The position numbers and the translations under genes were made by a program. Below the pieces are notes generated by a model. It was given only the letters and a program-made list of their open reading frames with translations. It made no database searches and was not told the origin of the DNA. Shown piece by piece: positions 14,254 through 25,255 of a stretch of 64,000 nt of DNA. The DNA is from Nemertoderma westbladi. Lineage: Eukaryota > Xenacoelomorpha > Nemertodermatida > Nemertodermatidae. Position 1 is the stretch's first letter. Each line of letters begins with the position of its first letter. The DNA lies in contig JAUCBJ010009151.1 in NCBI GenBank assembly GCA_032718475.1, positions 123,160 to 187,159 on the forward strand. The letters run 5' to 3'.

Positions 14254-17200
14254 ATGACTAGTAATCACTGCACTCGTGTAGCCACTGTTACACCAACCAG
14301 TGATCGCTGCACTCGTGTAGCCACTGTTATACCGACCAGTAATCGCTGCACTCGTATAGCCACTGTTATACCGACCAGTAATCGCTGCAATCGTGTAGCC
14401 ACTATTATACCAACCAGTAATCGCTGCACTCGTGTAGCCACTGTTATACCGACCAGTAATCGCTGTACTCATGTAGCCACTGTTATACCGACTGGTAATT
14501 GCTGCACTCGTGTAGCCACTGTTATACTGACCAGAAATCGCTGCACTCGTGTAGCCACTGTTATACCAACTGGTAATTGGTGCACTTGTTTAACCACTGT
14601 TATACCAACCGGTAATTGCTGCACTTGTTTAGACACTGTTATACTGACCGGAAATCGCTGCGCTCGTGTAACCACTGTTATACTGACCAGTAATCGCTGC
14701 ACTCGTGTAGCCACTGTTATACCGACCAGTAATCGCTGCACTCGTATAGCCACTGTTATACCAACCGGTAATCGCTGCACTCGTGTAGCCACTGTTATAC
14801 CGACAAGTAATCGCTGCACTCGTGTAGCCACTGTTACACCAACTGGTAATCACTGCACTCGTGTAGCCACTGTTACACCAACTGGTAATCGCTGCACTCA
14901 TGTAGCCACTGTTATACCAACCAGTAATCGCTGCACTCGTGTAGCCACTGTTATACCAACCGGTAATCGCTGCACTCGTGTAGCCACTGTTATACCGACA
15001 AGTAATCGTTGCACTCGTGTAGCCACTGTTACACCAACTGGTAATCACTGCACTCATGTAGCCACTGTTATACCAACCGGTAATCGCTGCACTCGTGTAG
15101 CCACTGTTATACCGACAAGTAATCGCTGCAATCGTGTAGCCACTGTTACACCAACTGGTAATCACTGCACTCGTGTAGCCACTGTTAAACCAACTGGTAA
15201 TCACTGCACTCATGTAGCCACTGTTATACCAACCGGTAATCGCTGCACTCGTGTAGCCACTGTTATACCGACAAGTAATCACTGCACTCGTGTAGCCACT
15301 GTTACACCAACTGGTAATCACTGCACTCATGTAGCCACTGTTATACCAACCGGTAATCGCTGCACTCGTGTAGCCACTGTTATACCGACAAGTAATCGCT
15401 GCAATCGTGTAGCCACTGTTACACCAACTGGTAATCACTACACTCATGTAGCCACTGTTATACCGACCAGTAATCGCTGCACTCGTGTAGCCACTGTTAT
15501 ACCAACTGGTAATTGCTGCACTCGTGTAGCCACTGTTATACCAACCGGTAATCACTGCAATCGTGTAGCCACTGTTATACCTACCAGTAATCGCTGCACT
15601 CGTGTAGCCACTGTTATACCAACCGGTAATCGCTGCACTCATGTAGCCACTTTTATACCGACCGGTAATTGCTACACTCGTTTAGCCACTGTTACACCAA
15701 CTGGTAATCACTGCACTCATGTAGCCACTGTTACACCAACTGGTAATCACTACACTCATGTAGCCACTGTTATACCGACCAGTAATCGCTGCACTCGTGT
15801 AGCCACTGTTATACCAACTGGTAATTTCTGCACTCGTGTAGCCACTGTTATACCAACCGGTAATCACTGCAATCGTGTAGCCACTGTTATACCTACCAGT
15901 AATCGCTGCACTCGTGTAGCCACTGTTATACCAACCGGTAATCGCTGCACTCGTGTAGCCACTTTTATACCGACCGGTAATTGCTACACTCGTTTAGCCA
16001 CTGTTATACCAACCAGTAATCGCTGCACTCGTGTAGCCACTGTTATACTGACCAGTAATCGCTGCACTCGTATAGCCACTGTTATACCGACTGGTAATCG
16101 CTGCACTCGTGTAGCCACTGTTATACCAACCGGTAATCGCTGCACTAATGTAGCCACTGTTATACCAACCGGTAATCACTGCACTCATGTAGCCACTGTT
16201 ACACCAACTGGTAATCGCTGCACTCGTGTAGCCACTGTTATACCGACCAGTAATCGCTGCACTCGTTTAGCCACTGTTATACCGACTGGTATTTGCTACA
16301 CTCATGTAGCCGCTGTTACACCGACCAGTAATCGCTGCACTCGTGTAGCCACTGTTATACCAACTGGTAATCGGTGCATTCGTTTAGCCACTGTTATAAC
16401 AACCAGTAATCGCTGCACTCGTGTAGCCACTTTTATACCGACCAGTAATCGCTGCACTCGTATAGCCACTGTTATACCGACCGGTAATCGCTGCACTCGT
16501 GTAGCCACTGTTATACCAACCGGTAATCACTGCACTCGTGTAGCCACTGTTATACCGACAAGTAATCGCTGCACTCGTGTAGCCACTGATACACCAACTG
16601 GTAATCACTGCACTCGTGTAGCCACTGTTACACCAACTGGTAATTGCTGCACTCATGTAGCCACTGTTATACCGACCAGTAATCACTGCACTCGTGTAGC
16701 CACTGTTATACCAACCGGTAATCGCTGCACTCATGTTGCCACTGTTACACCAACTGGTAATTGCTGCACTCGTGTAGCCACTGTTATACCAACCGGTAAT
16801 CACTGCACTCATGTAGCCACTGTTATACCGACCAGTAATCGCTGCACTCGTGTAGCCACTGTTATACCAACCGGTAATCGCTGCACTCGTGTAGCCACTT
16901 TTATACCGACCGGTAATTGCTACACTCGTTTAGCCACTGTTATACCAACCAGTAATCGCTGCACTCGTGTAGCCACTGTTATACTGACCAGTAATCGCTG
17001 CACTCGTGTAGCCACTGTTACACCGACCAGTGATCGCTGCACTCGTGTAGCCACTGTCGTATCAACTGGAAATCGGTGGCGGTGCACTCGTTTAGCCACT
17101 GTTATACCGACAAGTAATCGCTGCACTCGTGTAGCCACTGTTATACCGACCAGTAATCGCTGCACTTGTTTAGCCACTGTTATACCGACTGGTATTTGCT

Positions 17201-18630
17201 ACACTCATGTAGCCACTGTTACACCGACCAGTAATCGCTGCACTCGTGTAGCCACTGTTATACCAACTGGTAATCGGTGCATTCGTTTAGCCACTGTTAT
17301 ACCAACCGGTTATCGCTGCACTCGTGTAGCCACTTTTATACCGACCAGTGATCGCTGCACTCGTATAGCCACTGTTATACCGACCAGTGATCGCTGCACT
17401 CGTGTAGCCACTGTCATATCAACTGGAAATCGGTGCACTCGTTTAGCCACTGTTATACCGACAAGTAATCGCTGCACTCGTGTAGCCACTGTTACACCAA
17501 CTGGTAATCACTGCACTCGTGTAGCCACTGTTATACCGACAAGTAATCGCTGCACTCGTGTAGCCACTGATACACCAACTGGTAATCACTGCACTCGTGT
17601 AGCCACTGTTACACCAACTGGTAATCGATGCACTCATGTAGCCACTGTTATACCGACCAGTAATCGCTGCACTCATGTAGCCACTGTTATACCAACCGGT
17701 AATCGCTGCACTCATGTTGCCACTGTTACACCAACTGGTAATTGCTGCACTCGTGTAGCCACTGTTATACCAACCAGTAATCACTGCACTCGTGTAGCCA
17801 CTGTTATACCGACCAGTAATCGCTGCACTCGTGTAGCCACTGTTATACCAACCGCTAATCGATGCACTCGTGTAGCCACTTTTATACAGACCGGTAATTG
17901 CTACACTCGTTTAGCCACTGTTATACCAACCAGTAATCGCTGCACTCGTGTAGCCACTGTTATACTGACCAGTAATCGCTGCACTCGTGTAGCCACTGTT
18001 ACACTGACCAGTGATCGCTGCACTCGTGTAGCCACTGTCATATCAACTGGAAATCGGTGCACTCGTTTAGCCACTGTTATACCGACAAGTAATCGCTGCA
18101 CTCGTGTAGCCACTGTTACACCAACTGGTAATCACTGCACTCGTGTAGCCACTGTTACACCAACTGGTAATCGCTGCACTCGTGTAGCCACTGTTATACC
18201 GACCAGTAATCGCTGTACTCGTGTAGCCACTGTTATACCGACCAGTAATCGCTGCACTCGTGTAGCCACTGTTATACCAACCGGTAATCGCTGCACTCGT
18301 GTATCCACTGTTATACCGACCAGTAATTGCTGCACTCGTGTAGCCACTGTTATACCAACCGGTAATCGCTGCACTTGTGTTGCCACTGTTATACAAACCG
18401 TTAATCGCTGCACTCAGGTAGCCACTGTTATACCGACCAGTCATCGCTGCACTCATGTAGCCACTGATATACCAACCGGTAATTGCTACACTTGTTTAGC
18501 CACTGTTATACTGACCGATAATTGCTGCACTCGTGTAGCCACTGTTATACAGACCAGTAATCGATGCACTTGTAAAAGCTTTTGCGGAATTGCCCGGTTA
18601 TTTTTCCTTATTTTTCCCGTAAAATTTTAA
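14254..18630 (+). other. Second repeat-encoded open frame, runs into LTR remnant
   Basis: 1458 codons of the same 13-residue repeat frame, ending only after it crosses from the satellite into the retrotransposon terminus at 18571. Ending in an unrelated mobile element argues against a conserved protein. Between 13030 and 14253 the same frame is broken (including a short open part at 12978-13484). Confidence 0.15.
18571..18625 (+). repeat. 5' LTR remnant (first 55 bp)
   Basis: Matches the first 55 bp of the LTR at 20991 essentially base for base (TGTAAAAGCTTTTGCGG onward to CCCGTAAAAT), then switches to internal sequence homologous to the reverse strand ending near 48434. The junction marks the internal deletion. 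Confidence 0.9.
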
Positions 18631-19393
18631 TGAATTTAATAAATTGTCATTTTAGACAATTTATAACATTCCCAAAATTCCATTAATTAATAGATCATGG
18701 GAGCGGAGATTCACTCTATTAAGTGTATTTGTGTGCGAGAATCTCCAATGTATAGTCAATAGCCGATAAAATTCGTAGAATCATGTATAAAACAGGACAT
18801 TGACCATTAAAGAATTACTATTAAATAACATCCCAGATCTGTATGCATTGGAATTACCCTAATTCTACCGCTAGCTTTGCATAATGTCACCATAGCAACA
18901 ACCACGCTAGAATTAGAATTGAGTTAAAAGAACAATAGAAAGCTTGTCCCATTGAATAACATAGGGAATAAATAGCGCACTGTTAGTATCCAAGGATACA
19001 TGATAATAACGTGACATTCTGGAAGGCACTGACTAACGGACAAGTGACCCGAGTGTGTGTAATTTGTGACAAGTTGTGTGTGTGGTATTTGTGAGTTTAT
19101 AGGCGAATGTTACTACTAAGGTGTGTTTACAGTAGCGAGTCGCAATTGTGAAAGTAACCCTAACTCTCCAGTAAGAACCTGAGGTGTATCTAAGCCTTTG
19201 GGACGGACAGTCGAGTGACTTGTGCTGGTTGTCGTTGTCGTTGTGCAGCTACGTCGTTGGCGAAAGTACAGCGGCGACGACACATCGGCGCTGAGGATCT
19301 CGCACTGTCCGGGGGCTGATTGGGGTAGGCAGCGACGCTCGCTAGCCTAAATATAAACTCATTATAATATTAATAAACTCATATATAGCAGAT

Positions 19394-20087
19394 ATGACGG
19401 AGTTGATAGAAGATGGTCTTGGTATCAGGGAGCGATATACTCTACTTTCAAGCGTTTGTTGATAGCTTGATACGCGGTGATACTAGTCCAACTACTACGG
19501 AGGATGATGGTCGTTATATCGAACCTACGATTTCCTGGAAGTAACTTACGCGTGAATTGGACTATGGAAAATTCACCGCTCGCTATACGCATCGTAATGG
19601 TACGTATATGGACTTCTTGACTACTGGTCATCCTATTGATTTACACGACACCGACGATATAGACACCGAAAGGGAAATGGTTTTATTTAAATATCATACC
19701 CAGCGGAGTCGAAACGATAAATCGAGAATAGAACACGAGAACTCTATTCGAAACAGACTCGAGAGGGAAGACGTTGAAGAACCTGATAAACGTCGCGACT
19801 TCAACGATTATCTAGAATTCCTAAGAGAGACCTATCTCAATATTGCCAGTCAACAAAACCTCGAAACTCGATATCCTCAAGGTATACATCCAGACCCTAT
19901 GATGGAACTCAAACGGCTCTATTTTACGATGATGTATCTTACCGCCGATCGACCGCTACCTGTCGTTCCAGATAGCTTCGAACAGATGGAGGAATATTGT
20001 AAAACTGGAGAGCGATCACCCGCGTTTCCCCTTCAAGACGTGCGTCTTTGGTATTATTACGATAAATGCCCTAGACCCAGCCAATAA
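19394..20087 (+). pseudogene. BEL/Pao element third ORF (function unknown), lesioned
   Basis: Open from 19557 to 20087 (176 codons). An in-phase ATG at 19394 with coding-like sequence matching the copy near 47660 (- strand) suggests a longer ancestral frame of about 230 codons. Here it is broken by a 2-nt loss after about 19440 and a TAA just before the open part; the other copy has different lesions. The protein is charged, rich in Arg, Asp and Glu, with a Tyr/Trp-rich C-terminus (RLWYYYDK) and no transmembrane segment or motif I recognise. It sits between pol and the 3' LTR, where envelope-like or accessory ORFs occur in BEL elements, but nothing identifies it as an envelope. Confidence 0.55.
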
Positions 20088-20099
20088 ACGGAAAGACAT

Positions 20100-20430
20100 A
20101 AACATCCACGGAAACGTTGTGTTAAACACAGTTGTGCTCGTTATATTTACTGGAGTTTCGAGCGAAACTTGTTTGACGTATCACCTATGCTCACTCGGCT
20201 CGAACGATCCTGGAGTAAACCTACTATCAGAGTCCCGGAATACTCGGTCAAACCTCCTCATTCCTTAGTTGGACCTCAGACCTGCGATCCTGGTGGTGTC
20301 GCGGATCCTCGCGGACTGTATTCACTGTTCAAAGATCTAGTGCTACCCTAACAATTAATCGGTAACACTCCGACAGTGATTTCTAGCTAGCCGCCCATCT
20401 TACCTAGCCGGATTGTGACGCGGACACCTA
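20100..20430 (+). other. Near-identical island shared by both BEL copies, with a 60-codon frame
   Basis: About 330 bp here match the reverse strand of about 46815-47150 almost perfectly, while sequence on both sides differs much more. It includes a 60-codon frame (20169-20351; partner 46897-47079) whose two copies differ by one synonymous change. The frame begins with TTG, so it may be the end of a longer or spliced product. It could be a short coding exon, a cis-acting packaging or export region, or a gene-conversion tract. Confidence 0.45.
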
Positions 20431-20980
20431 ATATCACTATCCAACCGTATGGTCGTCCCCGTTTAACGCGATACAACCCTTCATCAAGGTGAAGGAGAGC
20501 GTTGTACGAAACGAGTTAAACGCTATTCTATAAAGATCAAAAAAGAAACCTGCGTTTGTTCAGATAAACGTAAGTTATAACAGTAAGTCCAATCGATAAA
20601 CGAATTGGCCTTATACTCAGTTCGATTGGGAAATCTCGAATCTCTAAGAAGATATCAAGCTTAGAAAACCCTATTCTCTGCGAGAGTTTTGGACGAACGT
20701 ATCCCATGACAAGCGGAGGAAAATCAGCTCGAGGAGAAGCATATCGAAATGGACGAGACACCGACCGTAAACCCAAACCTTCTAATGCAATTGTATTGCA
20801 CCCTTTACCCAGGAGTTATAGCCTTTCTAGTAAAGTGGCTCGCCCCAAAGAGAAAAGGACTCTTGCTGGCCTCGGGAAACTGCGTGAACGCCGTCCGCGC
20901 AAGAAAAACTAACTGTTTAGAGTATCTTTATGTTTTAGAAACTGTGATTTTTATATTTTATAGACTGAAAATCCCATTTT

Positions 20981-20990
20981 CTGGGAGCGG
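20981..20990 (+). other. Polypurine tract of BEL element
   Basis: CTGGGAGCGG lies immediately before the 3' LTR start TGTAAAAG, the expected place for plus-strand priming. The same sequence precedes the 3' LTR of the other copy (reverse strand, just above 46257). Confidence 0.65.
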
Positions 20991-22203
20991 TGTAAAAGCT
21001 TTTGCGGAATTGCCCGGTTATTTTTCCTTATTTTTCCCGTAAAATACTCTGTAGTTGGTTTAGTAGGCGTAAGAGGCCGTATTATTGCTGTATCGGTGTT
21101 TTTTAGAGGACCTAAGAGCTATTTCTTCTGTATGTGTACTTTGGGGGACATGGTTGGTGATTCTATGGCAATTCTATGACGCAAAATAGCTAGATCCTCT
21201 TGAAACAGTAGTTACTATGACGACGGTTAACAGCTGAGCTGTATACGTGTCGATTTTCTTTGTTCTACGGTGCCTCTCAGTTCAGTCAACCAATCAGAGC
21301 GTTTTTACTGTTCTTGTACAGAAATTTCCTAGAAATCACGCAATGCTTTATGGGCAGTGTTATCATTCAGTCCTGAGCCAAGAAAGAACGGCTTTTGGAA
21401 TATTTGTGCTTTTCTGCTTTTAGCCTAACACTAGTAGGCTTAATTATAAGGACATATATCCGTTATCTGGGTAACTCAATGGTTAACAACTTACTCAATG
21501 CTTGGCTGGTCTTGTCGTGCACACTTTTATAACGTTATACTGCTATTTACTGTCGGTTATTCATTATATGGTTGATGAAATATTATATTTGGAATAACGA
21601 GAAATAACCCCGAAAACCCAATATTCTTGATATACCGAAGGTAAGAGAGACAGGTTACATATAACGATTGTGACTTATGTTAAAGTGGTTTGAAGTGAAT
21701 CTAATGTTATCTGATAGACCCTACATGAGTCGGTCTGTGTTCCTTTTATATGTGACTAAAATCAGTGAAGATCGGCAGATCAGTGTGCAGTATTGTGCAG
21801 CATTGTGTATGAGTGAGACTGATAACGAAGCATTTCCTAAATAATGCGCCATATATGTGAATTGTAACTAAGCCATATCGTTGCATGTAGTTTAAGTCAT
21901 AGCTCTGTTTATATAGATAGAGCGCCACGTCCAAAAGGAACTGTTAATATTCCCCGAAGGTGAATAATATTGTCAGAGATTATATAATACTGTCAGTCGA
22001 ATAATACATTAGGCTTACATAGCAATAAGATTAAGCCGTCGAAGTCAATCTCCCGGGTATATCCAGCGGGTGAATGATCGCGCACAGATTGGTTTCAACT
22101 AGTGTAGTGAATCAAATACTTGTCAGAGGCTAAAAGCGATTTATTATCTAGAAGACATCCTAATTTGGCGGGTTAAACTGCCAAAGGTCTGAAAGCGCGA
22201 ACA
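20991..22203 (+). repeat. 3' LTR of deleted BEL/Pao element
   Basis: 1213 bp, TGT...ACA termini, clearly homologous to the LTRs at 44989-46257 and 56540-57824 but noticeably diverged from them, and lacking their 7-bp tandem repeats. It represents an older insertion or a different subfamily. Confidence 0.9.
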
Positions 22204-22565
22204 GCACTCATGTAGCCACTGTTATACCGACCAGTAATCGCTGCACTCGTGCAGCCACTGTTATACCAACCGGTAATCGCTGCACTCGTGTATCCACTGT
22301 TATACCGACCAGTAATCGATGCACTCATGTAGCCACTGTTATACCGACCAGTAATCGATGCACTCATGTAGCCACTGTTATACTGACCATTAATCGCTGC
22401 ACTCGTGCAGCCACTGTTATACCAACCGGTAATCGCTGCACTCGTGTATCCACTGTTATACCGACCAGTAATCGATGCACTCATGTAGCCACTGTTATAC
22501 CGACCAGTAATCGCTGCACTCGTGTATCCACTGTTATACCAATCGGTAATCGCTGCACTCGTAAT
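22204..22565. repeat. 39-bp satellite array (right block)
   Basis: About nine further 39-bp units continuing the left array beyond the inserted retrotransposon. Here units alternate in a near-dimeric pattern (GTGCAGCC and GTGTATCC variants). The array ends at about 22565 with GCACTCGTAATTCC, giving the true right edge of the satellite. Confidence 0.95.
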
Positions 22566-22673
22566 TCCTTCTTTGTTCTTATTTACTTTCGCTTAAATTA
22601 TCAATATTCCACATCCGCAATGTCCTTTTAATTCTTGGTTATCACACTCCTTCATATTATCAACCTTCATGTG

Positions 22674-25063
22674 GAATATTCATGTGGACCCAGTGGTCAC
22701 AAGTCCCAGATAGACCATATTCTGTTTCGTAGGAAATACAGGAGCTCTATACAAGACTGTAATGCATTTACACTTCGACCCTTCTCCAGTGATCACCGCC
22801 TTATTGTGGCCAAGGTAAGACTTAGTCTGCGTGCTAGCAGAACAACGAAATCTGCCTTGCCGCGGCATGACTGGTCCTCTCTGTTGCAACAGCCAAGTGT
22901 GAGATCCAGCTTCACACTACAGCTGAGCAACAGGTATGAGGCTCTTGCCTCTGAGGCGGCAGATCACTGTGAGGGCTATACTGCCTTTACAGAAGCAGTT
23001 AAGTTAGCAGCTGCAGAAACAGTTCCTGTATACCCTCGAAACAGGAAAAGGGCCCCCTGGACTGACAACAAAATTCAAAAGTGCCGAAATGACCTACATA
23101 AGGCGCAGAAAGAGTCCCGACTCAAACAGACTACAGCGGCCAAGAATGCAGTTAAGGCTGCATCTAGGTCCCTGAACAGGCAGTACTCTGTTAATCTACA
23201 GGAGCAAATAAACCGACAGGTTGATGCCATCAATGATGCTGACGACAGCAGGCAATCATCCCAGGCATGGAAATCGATCAATCTGCTTACTGGGCGGAAA
23301 AGCCAACCAACCACCAAGGTTAAGGCTGAATCACCAGCCGATCGCCTCAATGGTTGGAAAGCCCACTTTGAAAAGCTCCTCAATAATGACAGGGTATTGC
23401 CTGATAACTTTATAGAAGTAAAGGTGTCTGAGTCTGTACTCCCAGATATTCCCATTGGTGATATCTCCTTTGCAGAAGTGAAGGCTGCTGCAAAGAGCAT
23501 TAAGACCAATCGTGCCAGTGGAGTAGATGGTGTTCCCCCTGAGGTCTTTAAAATACCTGAATGTTTAAAGCTCATCTATCCCATCATAGTAGACATGTAC
23601 CGTACAACAAGAGTCCCACAAGAAATGAAAACAAATAAGTTGGTGCCAGTTCCCAAGAAGGGCAACCTAACACTCTATGGTTCTTTTCGGGGAATCTCAT
23701 TGATCTCGATTGCTGCAAAGCTATACAATAGGATTCTATTAAATCGCATCAGGGATCCCATTGAGAGACTGCTCCGTGGAAATCAGAATGGGTTCCGTAA
23801 AGGTCGTGGGACCATGGAGCCCATTTTGGCACTTAGAAGGATAATTGAAGAATTATCAAAAAAGAAAGACAGGCATCTGGCTGTTATCTTTGTTGACTTC
23901 TTCAAGGCCTTTGATTCAGTCTCTCGCTCACGTATGTTCAGCATACTTTCATTATATGGGATTCCTGATGAAATTATTGCAGCAATCAGATCAGTATACG
24001 ATGGTTCGACAACATTTGTGTCTACTGTTGACGGTGACACAGAACCATTTGAAGTGTTATGGGGCGTCCTCCAAGGAGACACACTTGCACCATTCTTGTT
24101 CATTATTGTGGTTGACTATGTTCTACGCATGTCCTTAGATCATCATAATGATGATGGGGTGATGATAACTCCACCTACTGGCTCCAGAAGTCGAGGAAAT
24201 CCTGCCAAGTACCTAACTGATCTAGACTTTGCTGATGACTTAGGAGTACTCTCAGAATCATTAGAGGGAGCCCAACGGCTCCTCAGCTCATTAGAACATG
24301 CTGCTTCTAGTGTTGGTCTTTTTATTAACTCCAGAAAGACCAAAATTCTGACAGTTAACTTTGAAAGTCCTCAGCAAGTCTCTGATCGGATGAGCATAAG
24401 CTCAAAGGATGGTATGCTTGAGCATGTGGACGACTTCTGTTACCTGGGATCATGGATCCGGAAGTCAGGTGAGGACCTTCGAATACATAAGGGAAAGGCA
24501 TGGGCAGCCTTGAATAGGCTTTCCAGGATTTGGAAGTCACCGAGAATTAATCGGAAACTTAAGGTCCGATTATTTAGAGCAGCAGTAGTTCCAGTACTCC
24601 TCTACGGGAGTCCATGCTGGGCTCTAACTGCTGAGGACACCAAATCTCTGGATGGCACATTCACAAGAATGCTACGCCGGGTCCATTGTGTCAAGTATAA
24701 TGCACACATCTCCAACCAGACACTATATAACATTGGAGGTGTCTCATTGGTTCCCCCAAGCTTGACACTAGAACAAAATCGCCTCCGCTTTGCAGGACAT
24801 TGCTTTCGCCGTGAGGACCAGCCAGTGCATAATCTTGTACTTTGGCAGCCTCATGGAGTGAATAAGCATGGTGGACAGCCAATGACTTTCTTGAAACGCA
24901 TCTTAAAGGACACTGGCCTTAAAGATGCGGATGATCTAGCAAATGTCATGGGTGATAGGGAGTTGTGGCGGTGCAATTTTGTTGACAAGCCGGCACAGCA
25001 TTCTTAAAAATGCAGCTGCAATGCAGCATGCCGATCCTAGTAGTAGTAGTAGTAGTAGTAGTA
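22674..25063 (+). mobile_element. 5'-truncated RTE-like LINE with 10-bp target duplication
   Basis: Contains the reverse-transcriptase frame described separately. The direct repeat CCTTCATGTG lies at 22664-22673 and again at 25064-25073, right after a (TAG)n tail at 25037-25063. About 10 nt of filler separate the left repeat from the first base homologous to the second copy (about 22684). The trinucleotide tail suits RTE-type LINEs. Confidence 0.85.
22684..25007 (+). CDS. RTE-like LINE ORF2 (end of endonuclease + reverse transcriptase), 5' truncated
   Basis: The open frame is about 775 codons, but its upstream part before 22684 is flanking DNA, so the listed start is the homology start and not an ATG. 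It begins with the last part of an APE-type endonuclease (QIDHILF and SDHRLIVAKV), then a linker, then a reverse transcriptase with motif A VDFFKAFDS (about 23893), LQGDTLAP, and the catalytic FADD (about 24229), followed by a thumb and a C-terminal region ending in KPAQHS. The RT frame is intact, but the endonuclease is mostly missing, so the copy cannot move by itself. Related to the LINE from which vertebrate CFDP2-like sequences derive (RTE/BovB), by general resemblance. A broken second copy lies at 30451-33108. Confidence 0.85.
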
Positions 25064-25255
25064 CCTTCATGTGTGTGTACCATGTGTGTACCATTCATTA
25101 ATACCTTTTGCGTTTTTAAACGTCATTTTTAAAGTTAATTGATTTTCATCGTCATGGTTTAATCCTACTCCTTGACCCAATCTTAAATACGCCATTGTTA
25201 AATTATCACGAATAGGAAAAACAGTAGGCTCCGATAACCCCTGTTAGAAAAGGTA

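Larger units (their letters stand above)
1..18570. repeat. 39-bp satellite/minisatellite array (left block)
   Basis: Uninterrupted head-to-tail copies of a 39-bp unit, about 476 units. The unit can be read in pieces as GTAGCCACTG, TTATACCGAC, CGGTAATCGC, TGCACTCGT. Copies differ mostly at the four CpG sites (CCGACC, CCGGT, ATCGC, CTCGT), each found as CG, TG or CA. A second haplotype couples TTACACC with AACTGG. Rare indels occur: 3 bp near 13239 and 6 bp near 17080. The array begins before the window and is interrupted at 18571 by a retrotransposon, resuming at 22204. No spacers or flanking genes are seen inside. Function unknown; it could be a centromeric, heterochromatic or simply expanded minisatellite. 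Confidence 0.97.
18571..22203 (+). mobile_element. Internally deleted BEL/Pao LTR retrotransposon, inserted in the satellite
   Basis: This is a 3.6-kb derivative of the element at 44989-57824, in inverted orientation relative to it. It starts TGTAAAAGC and ends GCGCGAACA, has the 5-bp target duplication GCACT (18566-18570 and 22204-22208), and removing it restores the 39-bp unit phase exactly. The 5' LTR is reduced to its first 55 bp, joined directly to the 3' internal region, so gag and pol are absent. The 3' LTR is complete. A caveat is that GCACT occurs in every satellite unit; the phase restoration is the stronger argument. Confidence 0.9.

Noticed and set aside
520-18456. Numerous - strand frames with TSAAITGRYNSGY or VQRLLVGITVATR repeats
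   Set aside because: They are the other stop-poor frames of the same satellite unit.
1-18570. CRISPR array
   Set aside because: Units are contiguous with no unique spacers, the setting is eukaryotic and no cas genes are present.
5305-18630. Very long + strand frames as real genes
   Set aside because: They are explained by a 39-bp unit without stops in that frame, lack non-repeat domains, and the second one ends inside a retrotransposon.
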